A DNA stretch of 17,088 nucleotides, from NCBI GenBank assembly GCA_934101495.1, contig CAKORG010000021.1:1-17088 (forward strand), in the 5' to 3' direction. Within the stretch, counting starts at the first letter, position 1, and each line of letters starts with the position of its first letter. Positions 1 to 6,854 of the stretch are shown here, one piece after another. This DNA comes from an uncultured Bacilli bacterium. Lineage in GTDB: Bacteria > Bacillota_I > Bacilli_A > RF39 > UBA660. The translations under genes and the position numbers were made by a program. The notes beneath the pieces were generated by a model that searched no databases, was not told the origin of the DNA, and worked only from the letters and a program-made list of their open reading frames with translations.

Positions 1-1
1 A

Positions 2-823
2 AGTTTAACAAATGGAGCTGGAGACAATTCATACAGATATGCGGGAGCAAACCCAAATAACTATGTATGTTTTGGAAGTGATGCAACACTATGTCCAACA
101 GACAACTTGTATAGAATAATCGGAGTATTTGGAGATCAAGTAAAACTAATCAAATATGATTATGCAAATAGTAATTTATTAGGAACAGATGGGGATTATA
201 GTACAAATACATATTCAAAAAGTAGTTCTTCATACTATAAGGGAGAATTAACAACAATAAATAGTTATTACTGGAATAACTCAACATATAAAAACACATG
301 GAGTGAAAGTAATTTAAATAAAGTAAATTTAAATACAAATTTCATCAATAATATAAGAAGTGAATGGGCAGCTAAAATAGCAGAAACAACATGGAAAGTT
401 GGAGGAAATAAAAGAGTAAATATAGCAGAGCAACCAGCCAGAACAGCATATCAAAATGAAATAGTAAATCCAGTAACAACAAACACAACAGATAATAAAA
501 CAGAATACACAGCAAAAATAGGATTAATGTATGCAAGTGATTATGGATTTGCAGCAGCCCCAAGTGCATGGACAGCAAATTTAGGCAATTATAATGGCGA
601 AGCCATTAAAAATGTTAATTGGATGTATATGGGACTAAACGAATGGACAATTTCCCGTCGTGCGGACAATTCGGACAATGCGTTCTATGTGGACTACGTT
701 GGTAGCATGGGCGTCAACGATGTGGGATACAGCAGTGGCGTTCGCCCGTCCTTCAATCTTTCATCTTCCATAACCTATGTATCAGGTTCTGGAACATCTT
801 CTAATCCAATTCGCATAAATTAA
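2..823 (+). CDS. Surface protein, C-terminal part (5' end outside window)
   Basis: The reading frame is open from base 2 and ends at TAA 821-823, so the gene starts upstream of the window; the TTG at 107 is internal. The first ~120 residues closely match the end of the surface protein starting at 15341: both have SYRYAGA, CPTDNLYRIIGVFGDQVKLIK, YANSNLLGTDGDYS and YKGELTTIN. The C-terminal ~75 residues carry EWTISR, AFYV, GVRPSFNL and a final SGSGTSSNPIRIN. This resembles the FGE/C-type-lectin-like surface domains (DUF6273-like) common in gut Bacillota; the family name is inferred by motif similarity. From the paralogue the missing N-terminus is probably a membrane anchor plus fibronectin-like repeats. 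Codons are A-rich (ATA, ACA, GGA), unlike the T-rich housekeeping genes, except for the GC-rich stretch near 640-763. The ligand is unknown. Confidence 0.8.
   Translation, partial: SLTNGAGDNSYRYAGANPNNYVCFGSDATLCPTDNLYRIIGVFGDQVKLIKYDYANSNLLGTDGDYSTNTYSKSSSSYYKGELTTINSYYWNNSTYKNTWSESNLNKVNLNTNFINNIRSEWAAKIAETTWKVGGNKRVNIAEQPARTAYQNEIVNPVTTNTTDNKTEYTAKIGLMYASDYGFAAAPSAWTANLGNYNGEAIKNVNWMYMGLNEWTISRRADNSDNAFYVDYVGSMGVNDVGYSSGVRPSFNLSSSITYVSGSGTSSNPIRIN
640..763 (+). other. GC-rich variable-region-like segment
   Basis: Inside an otherwise very AT-rich gene this stretch is roughly half G+C, with an abrupt start at about TTTCCCGTCGTGCGG and a fade after the codons for GVRPSFNL. It encodes ISRRADNSDNAFYV and GVRPSFNL around a polar, aromatic-rich core. 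Most core codons (GAC, TAC, AGC, GTC, AAC, GAT, AGT) end in C or T and differ at the first two positions, as expected if an AAC/AAT template were mutated at adenines. Its place at the extreme C-terminus of a lectin-like domain also fits variable regions of diversity-generating retroelements. No template repeat or reverse transcriptase is present here, so gene conversion between paralogues is an equal alternative. Confidence 0.45.
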
Positions 824-826
824 GCT

Positions 827-854
827 AAAAACATGGCATTGTCCATGTTTTTTT
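827..854 (+). terminator. Intrinsic terminator of the surface gene
   Basis: A perfect 10-bp stem (827-836 AAAAACATGG with 843-852 CCATGTTTTT) and a 6-base loop run into a T tract just after the stop codon. Confidence 0.85.
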
Positions 855-862
855 GATATAAT
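854..862 (+). promoter_or_regulatory. Extended -10 promoter for tex
   Basis: TGATATAAT (TG-N-TATAAT) lies 28 bases before the tex start and directly after the preceding terminator. No good -35 is seen at the usual distance, which an extended -10 can tolerate. A GAGGT ribosome binding site follows at 875-879. The same TTTTTGATATAATT context recurs near 6512 and 6824. Confidence 0.6.
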
Positions 863-890
863 TAAAGAAGAATTGAGGTAAAAATATAAA

Positions 891-3033
891 ATGAAAGAAG
901 AAGTAATAAGTAAAGTAAGTAAAAAGATTAATTTGAAAGAATATCAAATTAAGAATGTAATTGATATGTTAAGTGAAGGTGCAACTATACCATTTATGGC
1001 TCGTTATAGAAAAGAAGTAACTGGTAATTTAAATGAAGATGAACTTAGACTTATTGAAACTGAATATAACTATATGGTTAATTTAGAAAATAGAAAAGAA
1101 GATGTTAAAAGATTAATTGATGAGAAAGGTATGCTTACTGAAGAGTTAGTTAAAGCTATTGATGAAGCAACAAAGTTGAGTGAAGTTGAAGATATTTATA
1201 CTCCATTTAAAGAAAAAAGAAAAACTAAGGGTACTGAAGCTATTAAGTTAGGTTTAGAACCACTTGCTAAGATTATCATGACTCTTCCAAATAAAAATAG
1301 AGATGAAATTGCTAAAGATTTTATTAATGAAAATGTTAAGACTGTAGATGACGCTATAACTAATGCTGGATATATTATTGCAGATTGGATTAGTGATAAA
1401 CCTAAGTATAGAAAAGCTATTAGAAATTATTATTGGTACAATGGTCTAGTTAAAGGTAAACTTAAAAAAAGGCGCAGTTGATGATGCTAAAACATATGAA
1501 ACATATTATGATTTTGAATGTAAGATAACTAGTATTAAACCACATCAAGTACTTGCACTTGCGCGTGCTGATAAGGAAAAAGTTGTTACATATTCTCTTA
1601 GTTTGGATAAAGCTGGTGTTATTAAATACTTAGAAGAACAAGTAATTGGTAATAAAAAGTCACCACTTGCACAAGACATGCAAGTATTTATTGAAGATGC
1701 TTGGAAAAGACTTTTGGAACCATCTTTGGAAAGAGATATTAAAGCAGAACTTTATGATAAAGCTAGTCTTTTTGGTATTAGTGAATTTGGTAATAACTTA
1801 GAAAATTTACTACTTACACCACCAATTAAGGGAAGTAGAGTACTGGGATTTGACCCAGCATTTAGAACTGGATGTAAGCTTGCTGTTTTAAGTGAAAATG
1901 GTGATGTTTTAGAAATTGGGGTAATTTATCCACATGAACCTAAAAAAGAAGTTGATATGGCTGAAAAAATAATCTTAGCTTTAATACAAAAACATAATGT
2001 TAAGATAATTGCTATAGGTAATGGTACGGCTTCTCGTGAAAGTGAAATGTTTGTAGCAAATTTAATCAAAAAATATAACTTGGATGTAAAATATGTGATT
2101 GTTAGTGAAGCTGGTGCTAGTGTATATTCTGCAAGCCCACTTGCTAAAAAAGAATTTCCTGATTATTCTGTTGAGCAAAGAAGTGCTGTTTCAATTGGTC
2201 GTAGACTTCAAGATGCTTTATCAGAACTTGTTAAAATTGACCCAAAGAGCATTGGTGTAGGTTTATATCAACATGATTTAAAACAAAAAGAACTTGATGA
2301 AGAATTAGGTTTTGTAGTTAGTAAAGTTGTTAATGAAGTTGGTGTTAATTTAAATAATGCTAGTGATAGTATTTTAGGTTATGTATCTGGTTTAAATAAA
2401 AAAGTAATTGGAAAGATGCAAGAATATAAAAAGAAAAATGGTGGTTTTAAATCACGTGAAGAGTTAAAGAAAGTATCTGGTATGGATGATAAAACATTTG
2501 AACAATCTGCAGGATTCCTTCGCATATTTGGGAATAATCCTTTAGATAAAACTAATATCCATCCGGAAGATTATGAAATTGTTAATAAAATATTAAGTGA
2601 TAATAATATTGATGTAAAGTTAGTTGGAACTAAAGATATGGAAAGTAAACTAGCTAGTATTAAAGATGAAGCTATTACAAGTAAATATGAAATTAGTAAT
2701 GAAAAATGGGAAAGTTTTAAAAATAACTTAGTAAGTGGCGTTATTGACCCACGTGATGATGTTAAACAAATGAGGCTTAGAAGTGATGTTTTAACAATTG
2801 ATGATTTAGAGCTAGGTATGAGTTTAGAAGGCACAGTTAGAAATGTTACTGCATTTGGTGCTTTTGTTGATATTGGTCTTCATGATGATGGTTTAGTACA
2901 TATTTCTAAAATGAGTAAATCTTATGTTAAGCATCCAAGTGAAATATTAAAAGTTGGAGATATTATTACTGTATATGTTATTGGTATTGATAAAGAAAAA
3001 GGAAGAGTTAATTTATCTTTAATTGAGGAGTAG
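891..3033 (+). pseudogene. tex: Tex-family RNA-binding protein, frameshifted
   Basis: Together the two frames encode a ~714-residue Tex protein, full family length. Frame one (891-1481) holds the helical Tex N-terminal region, with TIPFMARYRKEVTG and EVEDIYTPFKEKRKTKG. Frame two continues without a stop from GAVDDAKTYETYYDF through a YqgF/RNase H-like domain (GFDPAFRTGCKLAVL), helix-hairpin-helix segments (NGGFKSREELKKVSGM) and a C-terminal S1 domain (GTVRNVTAFGAFVDIGLHDD). The break is at seven adenines, 1464-1470: removing one A restores LKKGAVDD, while as read translation runs into KKRRS and TGA at 1479-1481. Tex binds nucleic acid and affects transcription. Causes could be a homopolymer sequencing error, a real mutation, or rescue by slippage. 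The next gene follows 3 bases after the stop. Confidence 0.9.
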
Positions 3034-3036
3034 GTT

Positions 3037-3732
3037 ATGAAATTAATATTTAGATTAATTAAAATTGCTATTATATTTTTAATAATAGGTGGGTGTTTTT
3101 ATCTTCTTATAAATAAAACTTTTATATATGATGTTTATAAATCTGAAGTTATGGAAGGTGGAGGCATTCCAATTAAAAGATTTATGTATGTAATAGATGA
3201 TGATAAAACTAATGAAGCTAAGTTTTATACATTTCTATCTAATAGTACTTTAGAAAATATGAAGAAAGATTACCTAGATGACCTAGAGCTTTGTTATGGT
3301 AGATATTATTATGATAAAAATAATAAAATAACTATTACTAATTATGATATTATAAGTAATAGTTATTATAGAGAAGTTAAACTAAGCTATGTAAGTGATA
3401 ATTATTGTAGTAGTGATTATAAACTTAGTGATATGTGGGTATATGATTATATTAATAAAAGTGCATATCTAAGTGGTGATATAACAGAAAAAAATATGAC
3501 TGGTTTAGTTGATAAGATATATAATAGTAAAAATGTTGAACCTGTAGTGAAGAATTATAAAAATGAATATAGCTATAAAGTTAATTGTGAAAATAATGAA
3601 GAAAAATATACTTTAGTATTTGAAGATTTTAGTGAAAATGAATTACTTGTTAAAAGAGAAGTAAATGGAAATACTAAGTTTGCTGTTTATGAAATAGAAA
3701 ATGTTAAAGATTATTTGAAGTCTTTTAAATGA
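3037..3732 (+). CDS. Membrane-anchored protein of unknown function
   Basis: I do not recognise this 231-residue protein. Residues ~2-26 form one strongly hydrophobic segment preceded by lysine and arginine, so it is probably an N-terminal anchor with the rest outside the cell. The segment contains IIGGC, a weak lipobox resemblance, but the cysteine is followed by more hydrophobic residues, favouring a transmembrane helix. The exposed part is rich in Tyr, Asn, Asp and Lys and has three further cysteines (ELCYG, NYCSS, VNCEN), so a disulfide is possible. The start sits 3 bases after the tex stop with GAGGAG at the tex end as ribosome binding site, implying cotranscription with tex. A strong hairpin follows the stop. 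Confidence 0.75.
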   Translation: MKLIFRLIKIAIIFLIIGGCFYLLINKTFIYDVYKSEVMEGGGIPIKRFMYVIDDDKTNEAKFYTFLSNSTLENMKKDYLDDLELCYGRYYYDKNNKITITNYDIISNSYYREVKLSYVSDNYCSSDYKLSDMWVYDYINKSAYLSGDITEKNMTGLVDKIYNSKNVEPVVKNYKNEYSYKVNCENNEEKYTLVFEDFSENELLVKREVNGNTKFAVYEIENVKDYLKSFK

Positions 3733-3762
3733 AAAATGCTAAGTATTCCACTTAGCATTTTT
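3732..3762. terminator. Intrinsic terminator, stem usable on both strands
   Basis: A 12-bp perfect stem (AAAAATGCTAAG with CTTAGCATTTTT) and a 7-base loop begin at the last base of the stop codon. The T run is part of the stem, so it works as an A/U-flanked hairpin in either direction. Confidence 0.8.
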
Positions 3763-3765
3763 AAA

Positions 3766-3830
3766 GTGTGAGCTTAACATCAAAAGGTATTAACCTTTGG
3801 TAAAATATGAAAAAGAGATGTTTCTCACAT
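3766..3830. other. Nested inverted repeats before the DUF3419 gene
   Basis: GTGTGAG (3766-3772) can pair with CTCACAT (3824-3830), one wobble included. Inside, CAAAAGGT (3781-3788) pairs 7 of 8 with ACCTTTGG (3793-3800). A possible extended -10 (TGGTAAAAT, 3798-3806) overlaps the inner arm, so this may be a promoter with an operator rather than a leader RNA. No known riboswitch class is recognised. Confidence 0.3.
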
Positions 3831-3856
3831 AGTAATTATAGGTTATATTCGTATTA

Positions 3857-4747
3857 TTGTCAAATGATATGGCTAAGTTGTTTACAAATTTTATATTTAA
3901 TGATAAAATAATTCACATATTAGGGAGTTTAGGTTTTATGAAAAAAGTTTATGGATTTACTAATGAATTTGTTGGTGCTTTACCCAATATAATTAATTTT
4001 GATAATGCTGATGTGTTAAGTGTTGTCGGAAGCGGCGATCAGTATTTTACAGCGATACTTTCCGGTGCTAAAAATGTAACTTTATTTGATTTAAATGAAA
4101 ATGCTTGGTATCATTTCGTTTTAAAATTTACAGCAATAAAGTATTTGAGTTTTGAAGAGTTTTGGCAATTCTTTATAATTGATGGTCTTGATAATTTAAA
4201 GTTATATCTCAAAATAAGGGATTACTTACCTTTTGATGTAAGAAGATTTTTTGATATGATGAGAGTTAGAAAAATAAAATTTTCGAATATCAAATTTGTT
4301 GAATTATTGGAAGATACTGATTATGTTAGGATTATACCTTATTTGAGACAAGAAGAATATTACAAATTACAGAATTTGCTTGTAAAAAGAACACTACCAA
4401 TTTGCTATATTAAAGATTTTGCTGATATTGCTTTAGGTAGTGAAAGAGAAAATTATGATATATTGCTTTTATCAAATATTTATAATTGGATGGATTTAAG
4501 ACCTATTGCTTTAAAATCTTTATTTGCTGGTTATAAACTTGAAAAAAACTTTAATCCAGTGATTTTTAAATATTTACTTGATAAATTTGATTCTTGTTTG
4601 ATTCAAGCTTTGTATGCGTGGAAATATTGTGACGAGTTGAAAATGTTTGAAAATTTAGGGTTTGATGTTAATGCTATTCCTGCAGTTAAAGAAACTCTAT
4701 ATAATGAAGGATTAAATTATGTATTAACTTATAAGAGAACAAAATAA
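3857..4747 (+). CDS. DUF3419-like SAM-dependent protein (BtaA-related)
   Basis: Residues 52-62 (DVLSVVGSGDQ) form a glycine-rich SAM-binding loop, followed by GAKNVTLFDLNENA (70-83) with the acidic residue ending strand 2, and LKFTAIKYLSFEEFW. A late LLLSNIYNWMD motif sits at ~203-213. This order matches DUF3419, whose best known member BtaA transfers the aminocarboxypropyl group of SAM to diacylglycerol to make betaine lipids. At 296 residues it is shorter than BtaA and the substrate is unknown, so the assignment is to the fold and family only. The start is uncertain: TTG 3857 is the first possible start after an upstream in-frame stop, and ATG 3869 is a good alternative; both have weak ribosome binding sites. 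murD follows after its own promoter. Confidence 0.6.
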   Translation: MSNDMAKLFTNFIFNDKIIHILGSLGFMKKVYGFTNEFVGALPNIINFDNADVLSVVGSGDQYFTAILSGAKNVTLFDLNENAWYHFVLKFTAIKYLSFEEFWQFFIIDGLDNLKLYLKIRDYLPFDVRRFFDMMRVRKIKFSNIKFVELLEDTDYVRIIPYLRQEEYYKLQNLLVKRTLPICYIKDFADIALGSERENYDILLLSNIYNWMDLRPIALKSLFAGYKLEKNFNPVIFKYLLDKFDSCLIQALYAWKYCDELKMFENLGFDVNAIPAVKETLYNEGLNYVLTYKRTK

Positions 4748-4756
4748 AGTAAATTA

Positions 4757-4785
4757 TTGCATTTTATTAGTATAAATAATATAAT
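4757..4785 (+). promoter_or_regulatory. murD promoter
   Basis: TTGCAT (4757-4762), a 17-base spacer and TATAAT (4780-4785), ending 17 bases before the murD start. AGGTGAGAG provides the ribosome binding site. Confidence 0.7.
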
Positions 4786-4802
4786 TAAATAGGTGAGAGA
4801 TT

Positions 4803-6140
4803 ATGTATGAAAATAAAAAAATTTTAATTTTGGGGGCTGCAAAAAGTGGTATTGCAGTTGCTAAGCTATTGGCAGGCAAAAATAATGAAATTGTTTTGAC
4901 TGATTTAAATAGTGTTAAAGAAGAAGTTAAAAATGAACTAGAGAGTTTAGGAATTAAAATAGTTATAACTGATAATCAATTAAAATTATTAGATAATTCA
5001 TGGGATTTAGTGATTAAGAATCCTGCAATTATGTCCACAAGTCCTTTAATTAAAAAATGTGAAGATTTAAATTTACGTGTTGAAAATGAAATGGAAGTTG
5101 CTTATCATTTCTTGCCAAAGGATGTTAAAATTATTGGAGTTACTGGTTCTAATGGTAAAACTACCACTACAACTATGTTATATAATATGTTAAAAGTATC
5201 TGGAAATAATGTAGTTTTAGGTGGTAACATTGGAACACCACTTACTGATTTACTTGAAGAAATTAAAAGTGGAGATATTTTACTTCTAGAAATAAGTGAC
5301 CATCAATTGTGTGATTTTCATGATTTTAAAACTGATGTAAGTATTCTCACTAATATTTGTCCAACACATTTGGATTATCATGGAACTTATGAACATTATA
5401 TGATGACTAAGAAAAATATATTTAATAATCATACTGATAAAGAAGTAGCTATTATTAATAAAGATAATGAAGATGCATGTAAAGTAAGCAGTGATATAAA
5501 GTCAAATAAAAATTATTTTAGTAGAAATGATACTTCTTGTAGAGCATATTTTAAAGATGAATATATTTATTTAGATGATAAAAGAGTTTTAGATACAAAA
5601 GAAATTGCTGTACCTGGAGAACATAATATAGAAAATGTTATGGCTGCTTTAATTGCATGTAGTTACTTTAAGATGGATATAGAAAAAATAAAAGGGTTTT
5701 TAAAAACTTTTGGTGGAGTTGAACATCGTTTGGAATTTGTAAGAACTATAAATGGTGTTAAATATTATAATGATAGTAAGTCAACTAATCCAACTTCTAC
5801 GATTACCGCTTTAAAGACTTTTGATAAAAATGTTCATTTAATTCTTGGAGGACTAGATAGACATCAAGACTATCATGAGCTTGATGATTATATGAAAAAT
5901 GTAGTTTATATTTATGCTATTGGTGGAACTACTGATATGGTAGGAGAATATGCTAAAGAAGTTGGTATTCCTTGCTATAAAGGCTATACTCTAGATAAAG
6001 CTATGGAATTTTTAGAAACTAATGTAAGTAGTGGTGATATTGTGTTACTTTCACCTGGAGCTTCAAGTCAAGACCAATATCCTCATTTTGAAGATAGAGG
6101 TAATGAATTTAAAAGTATTGTTAATAAAATAAAGGCATAA
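4803..6140 (+). CDS. murD: UDP-N-acetylmuramoyl-L-alanine:D-glutamate ligase
   Basis: This cytoplasmic ATP-dependent ligase adds D-glutamate to UDP-MurNAc-L-Ala in peptidoglycan precursor synthesis. At 445 residues it has normal MurD length. An N-terminal Rossmann-like domain (ILGAAKSGIAVAKLL, 9-23) is followed by the ATP loop GVTGSNGKTTTT (112-123), GNIG (141-144), EISDHQL (163-169), THLDYHG (188-194) and a lysine in YMMTKKNIF where Mur ligases are carbamylated. The C-terminal domain shows NDSKSTNPTST, LILGGLDR and LSPGASSQDQYPHFEDRG. EISDHQL differs from the usual EVSSFQL, but the frame is intact and other motifs are conserved. It has its own promoter and terminator and so is probably monocistronic, apart from any murein cluster. 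Confidence 0.96.
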   Translation: MYENKKILILGAAKSGIAVAKLLAGKNNEIVLTDLNSVKEEVKNELESLGIKIVITDNQLKLLDNSWDLVIKNPAIMSTSPLIKKCEDLNLRVENEMEVAYHFLPKDVKIIGVTGSNGKTTTTTMLYNMLKVSGNNVVLGGNIGTPLTDLLEEIKSGDILLLEISDHQLCDFHDFKTDVSILTNICPTHLDYHGTYEHYMMTKKNIFNNHTDKEVAIINKDNEDACKVSSDIKSNKNYFSRNDTSCRAYFKDEYIYLDDKRVLDTKEIAVPGEHNIENVMAALIACSYFKMDIEKIKGFLKTFGGVEHRLEFVRTINGVKYYNDSKSTNPTSTITALKTFDKNVHLILGGLDRHQDYHELDDYMKNVVYIYAIGGTTDMVGEYAKEVGIPCYKGYTLDKAMEFLETNVSSGDIVLLSPGASSQDQYPHFEDRGNEFKSIVNKIKA

Positions 6141-6164
6141 AACTTTTGGAGTTTTATGCTTTTT
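6135..6164 (+). terminator. murD terminator
   Basis: GCATAAAAC (6135-6143) pairs perfectly with GTTTTATGC (6151-6159), then five T. The stem overlaps the murD stop codon. Confidence 0.9.
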
Positions 6165-6169
6165 AATAA

Positions 6170-6393
6170 TGTTTGACAAATGCTGTTTATCTATCTTTTT
6201 TGGTAAAAGGTAGAAATGGGCTGGTGAGTAATAGAAAAATGAAAGCATTTTTAAAGAAGATTATCTTATAAATGTTTACTTTATTGATAAACATTATCTC
6301 AATTATAAAATAATTTTCCGCATTTAATAGTCAAACTATATGAAGAATATCTTCATATGTTTAAATAATATCATAAAACGTTGCTCTTTTCAA
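6170..6393. repeat. Decayed copy 1 of peptide/antisense-RNA module
   Basis: This segment aligns with 6530-6818. Shared blocks include AGTAATAGAAAAA-TGAAAGC, the next ~20 bases, and a terminal ATATGAAG...CTTCATAT hairpin (6338-6358, a perfect palindrome here). The peptide frame is cut to ten codons (ATG 6239, TAA 6269-6271), and the AGGTAACAC...GTTTCC block seen in the other copies is largely lost. A minus-strand hairpin remains (6271-6278 with 6288-6295) but without a good T tract. The antisense promoter is intact, so a small RNA may still be made. Apart from this, 6165-6500 shows only AT-rich sequence and a TTTTCAAAAA/TTTTTGAAAA hairpin near 6387-6408. Confidence 0.6.
6365..6393 (-). promoter_or_regulatory. 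Minus-strand promoter of copy 1 small RNA
   Basis: Read on the minus strand: TTGAAA, a 17-base spacer, TATTAT, with TGA before the -10 (extended). Transcription would start near 6358, at the palindrome. Confidence 0.6.
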
Positions 6394-6493
6394 AAATTTT
6401 TTTGAAAAAATATGATTTTTTAAATGGCTAAATATAGTTTGTAATTTACTTGCAAAATAATGCTTATTTTATTTATAAAAATGTTTTAAGTTG

Positions 6494-6522
6494 TTTACTT
6501 GATGTTATGTTTTTGATATAAT
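6494..6522 (+). promoter_or_regulatory. Promoter of copy 2 peptide mRNA
   Basis: TTTACT (6494-6499), a 17-base spacer and TATAAT (6517-6522) with an extended TGA. The predicted mRNA begins near 6529 with GGAAATATTTGATTG, the same leader motif as the peptide mRNA at 12157. Confidence 0.6.
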
Positions 6523-6573
6523 TAATACAGGAAATATTTGATTGCTGATGTTGCCTATCTACTTTTTTCATAT

Positions 6574-6611
6574 CTCCTCTCTGTGGGGTTTATGGTAAGG
6601 GTAGAAAGGAG
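6574..6611 (+). promoter_or_regulatory. Hairpin covering the copy 2 ribosome binding site
   Basis: CTCCTCTCT (6574-6582) pairs 8 of 9 with AGAAAGGAG (6603-6611), which contains the strong Shine-Dalgarno AAAGGAGG. Masking of the ribosome binding site is typical of type I toxin mRNAs. Whether it holds in the full transcript needs folding. Confidence 0.45.
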
Positions 6612-6631
6612 GCGTGCAAGTAATAGAAAAA

Positions 6632-6727
6632 ATGAAAGCATTTTTAAAGAAGATTATTTCTTCATTAAAAAAATGTTCACTTGTTACTATTATTGTACAA
6701 GTAAACATAAACTCTTATAAAAGGTAA
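6632..6727 (+). CDS. Small cationic peptide, module copy 2 (possible toxin, maybe decayed)
   Basis: This is a 31-codon frame beginning MKAFLKKIISSLKK and ending NINSYKR. It has a basic N-terminus and a short hydrophobic stretch (LVTIIVQV), weaker than in the copy at 12223. The strong AAAGGAGG at 6605-6612 is about 19 bases from ATG 6632; an in-frame GTG at 6614 is too close, so initiation is unclear. Position argues for a real or recently real gene: own promoter and leader upstream, and a convergent antisense RNA whose terminator lies within the frame, as in the module at 12120-12451. A toxin role is inferred only from this arrangement. Confidence 0.4.
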   Translation: MKAFLKKIISSLKKCSLVTIIVQVNINSYKR

Positions 6728-6784
6728 CACTCAGCATACTAAAGTCAAATGTTTCCTTTTTTATATGAAGGAGTTCTTCATATA
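6667..6784 (-). ncRNA. Antisense small RNA, module copy 2
   Basis: Predicted RNA of ~115 nucleotides on the minus strand, from the promoter at 6790-6818. It starts with a hairpin (ATATGAAG/CTTCATAT, 6763-6783). It then carries AAAAGGAAACATTTGAC...GTGTTACCT, close to the small RNAs at 11859 and 12306. It ends at a stem of GTTCACTTGT (6675-6684) with ACAAGTAAAC (6697-6706), one wobble, followed on its strand by seven U (A run 6667-6673). It overlaps the peptide frame and 3' region and so could act as antisense RNA. Confidence 0.55.
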
Positions 6785-6789
6785 TTTGT

Positions 6790-6818
6790 ATGATATCATA
6801 AATTATTGCTTTTTTCAA
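6790..6818 (-). promoter_or_regulatory. Promoter of copy 2 antisense RNA
   Basis: Minus strand: TTGAAA (6813-6818), a 17-base spacer, TATCAT (6790-6795) with extended TGA. It overlaps the -35 and spacer of the oppositely directed promoter at 6806-6833. Confidence 0.6.
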
Positions 6819-6833
6819 TATTTTTGATATAAT
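6806..6833 (+). promoter_or_regulatory. Promoter of the popT operon
   Basis: TTGCTT (6806-6811), a 16-base spacer, TATAAT (6828-6833) with extended TGA, 21 bases before the start codon; AGGTGAT is the ribosome binding site. Its upstream half overlaps the divergent antisense RNA promoter. Confidence 0.7.
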
Positions 6834-6854
6834 TTAATAGGTGATAGATAAATT

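Noticed and set aside
1464..1481. Programmed -1 ribosomal frameshift at the A AAA AAx run in tex
   Set aside because: A -1 slip leads to the wrong frame; the downstream Tex frame needs +1 (or loss of one A).
6538..6720. Open frame of 60 codons in the copy 2 region
   Set aside because: Its start lies in the peptide mRNA leader, it has no ribosome binding site, and the strong AAAGGAGG lies inside it; the composition is not protein-like.
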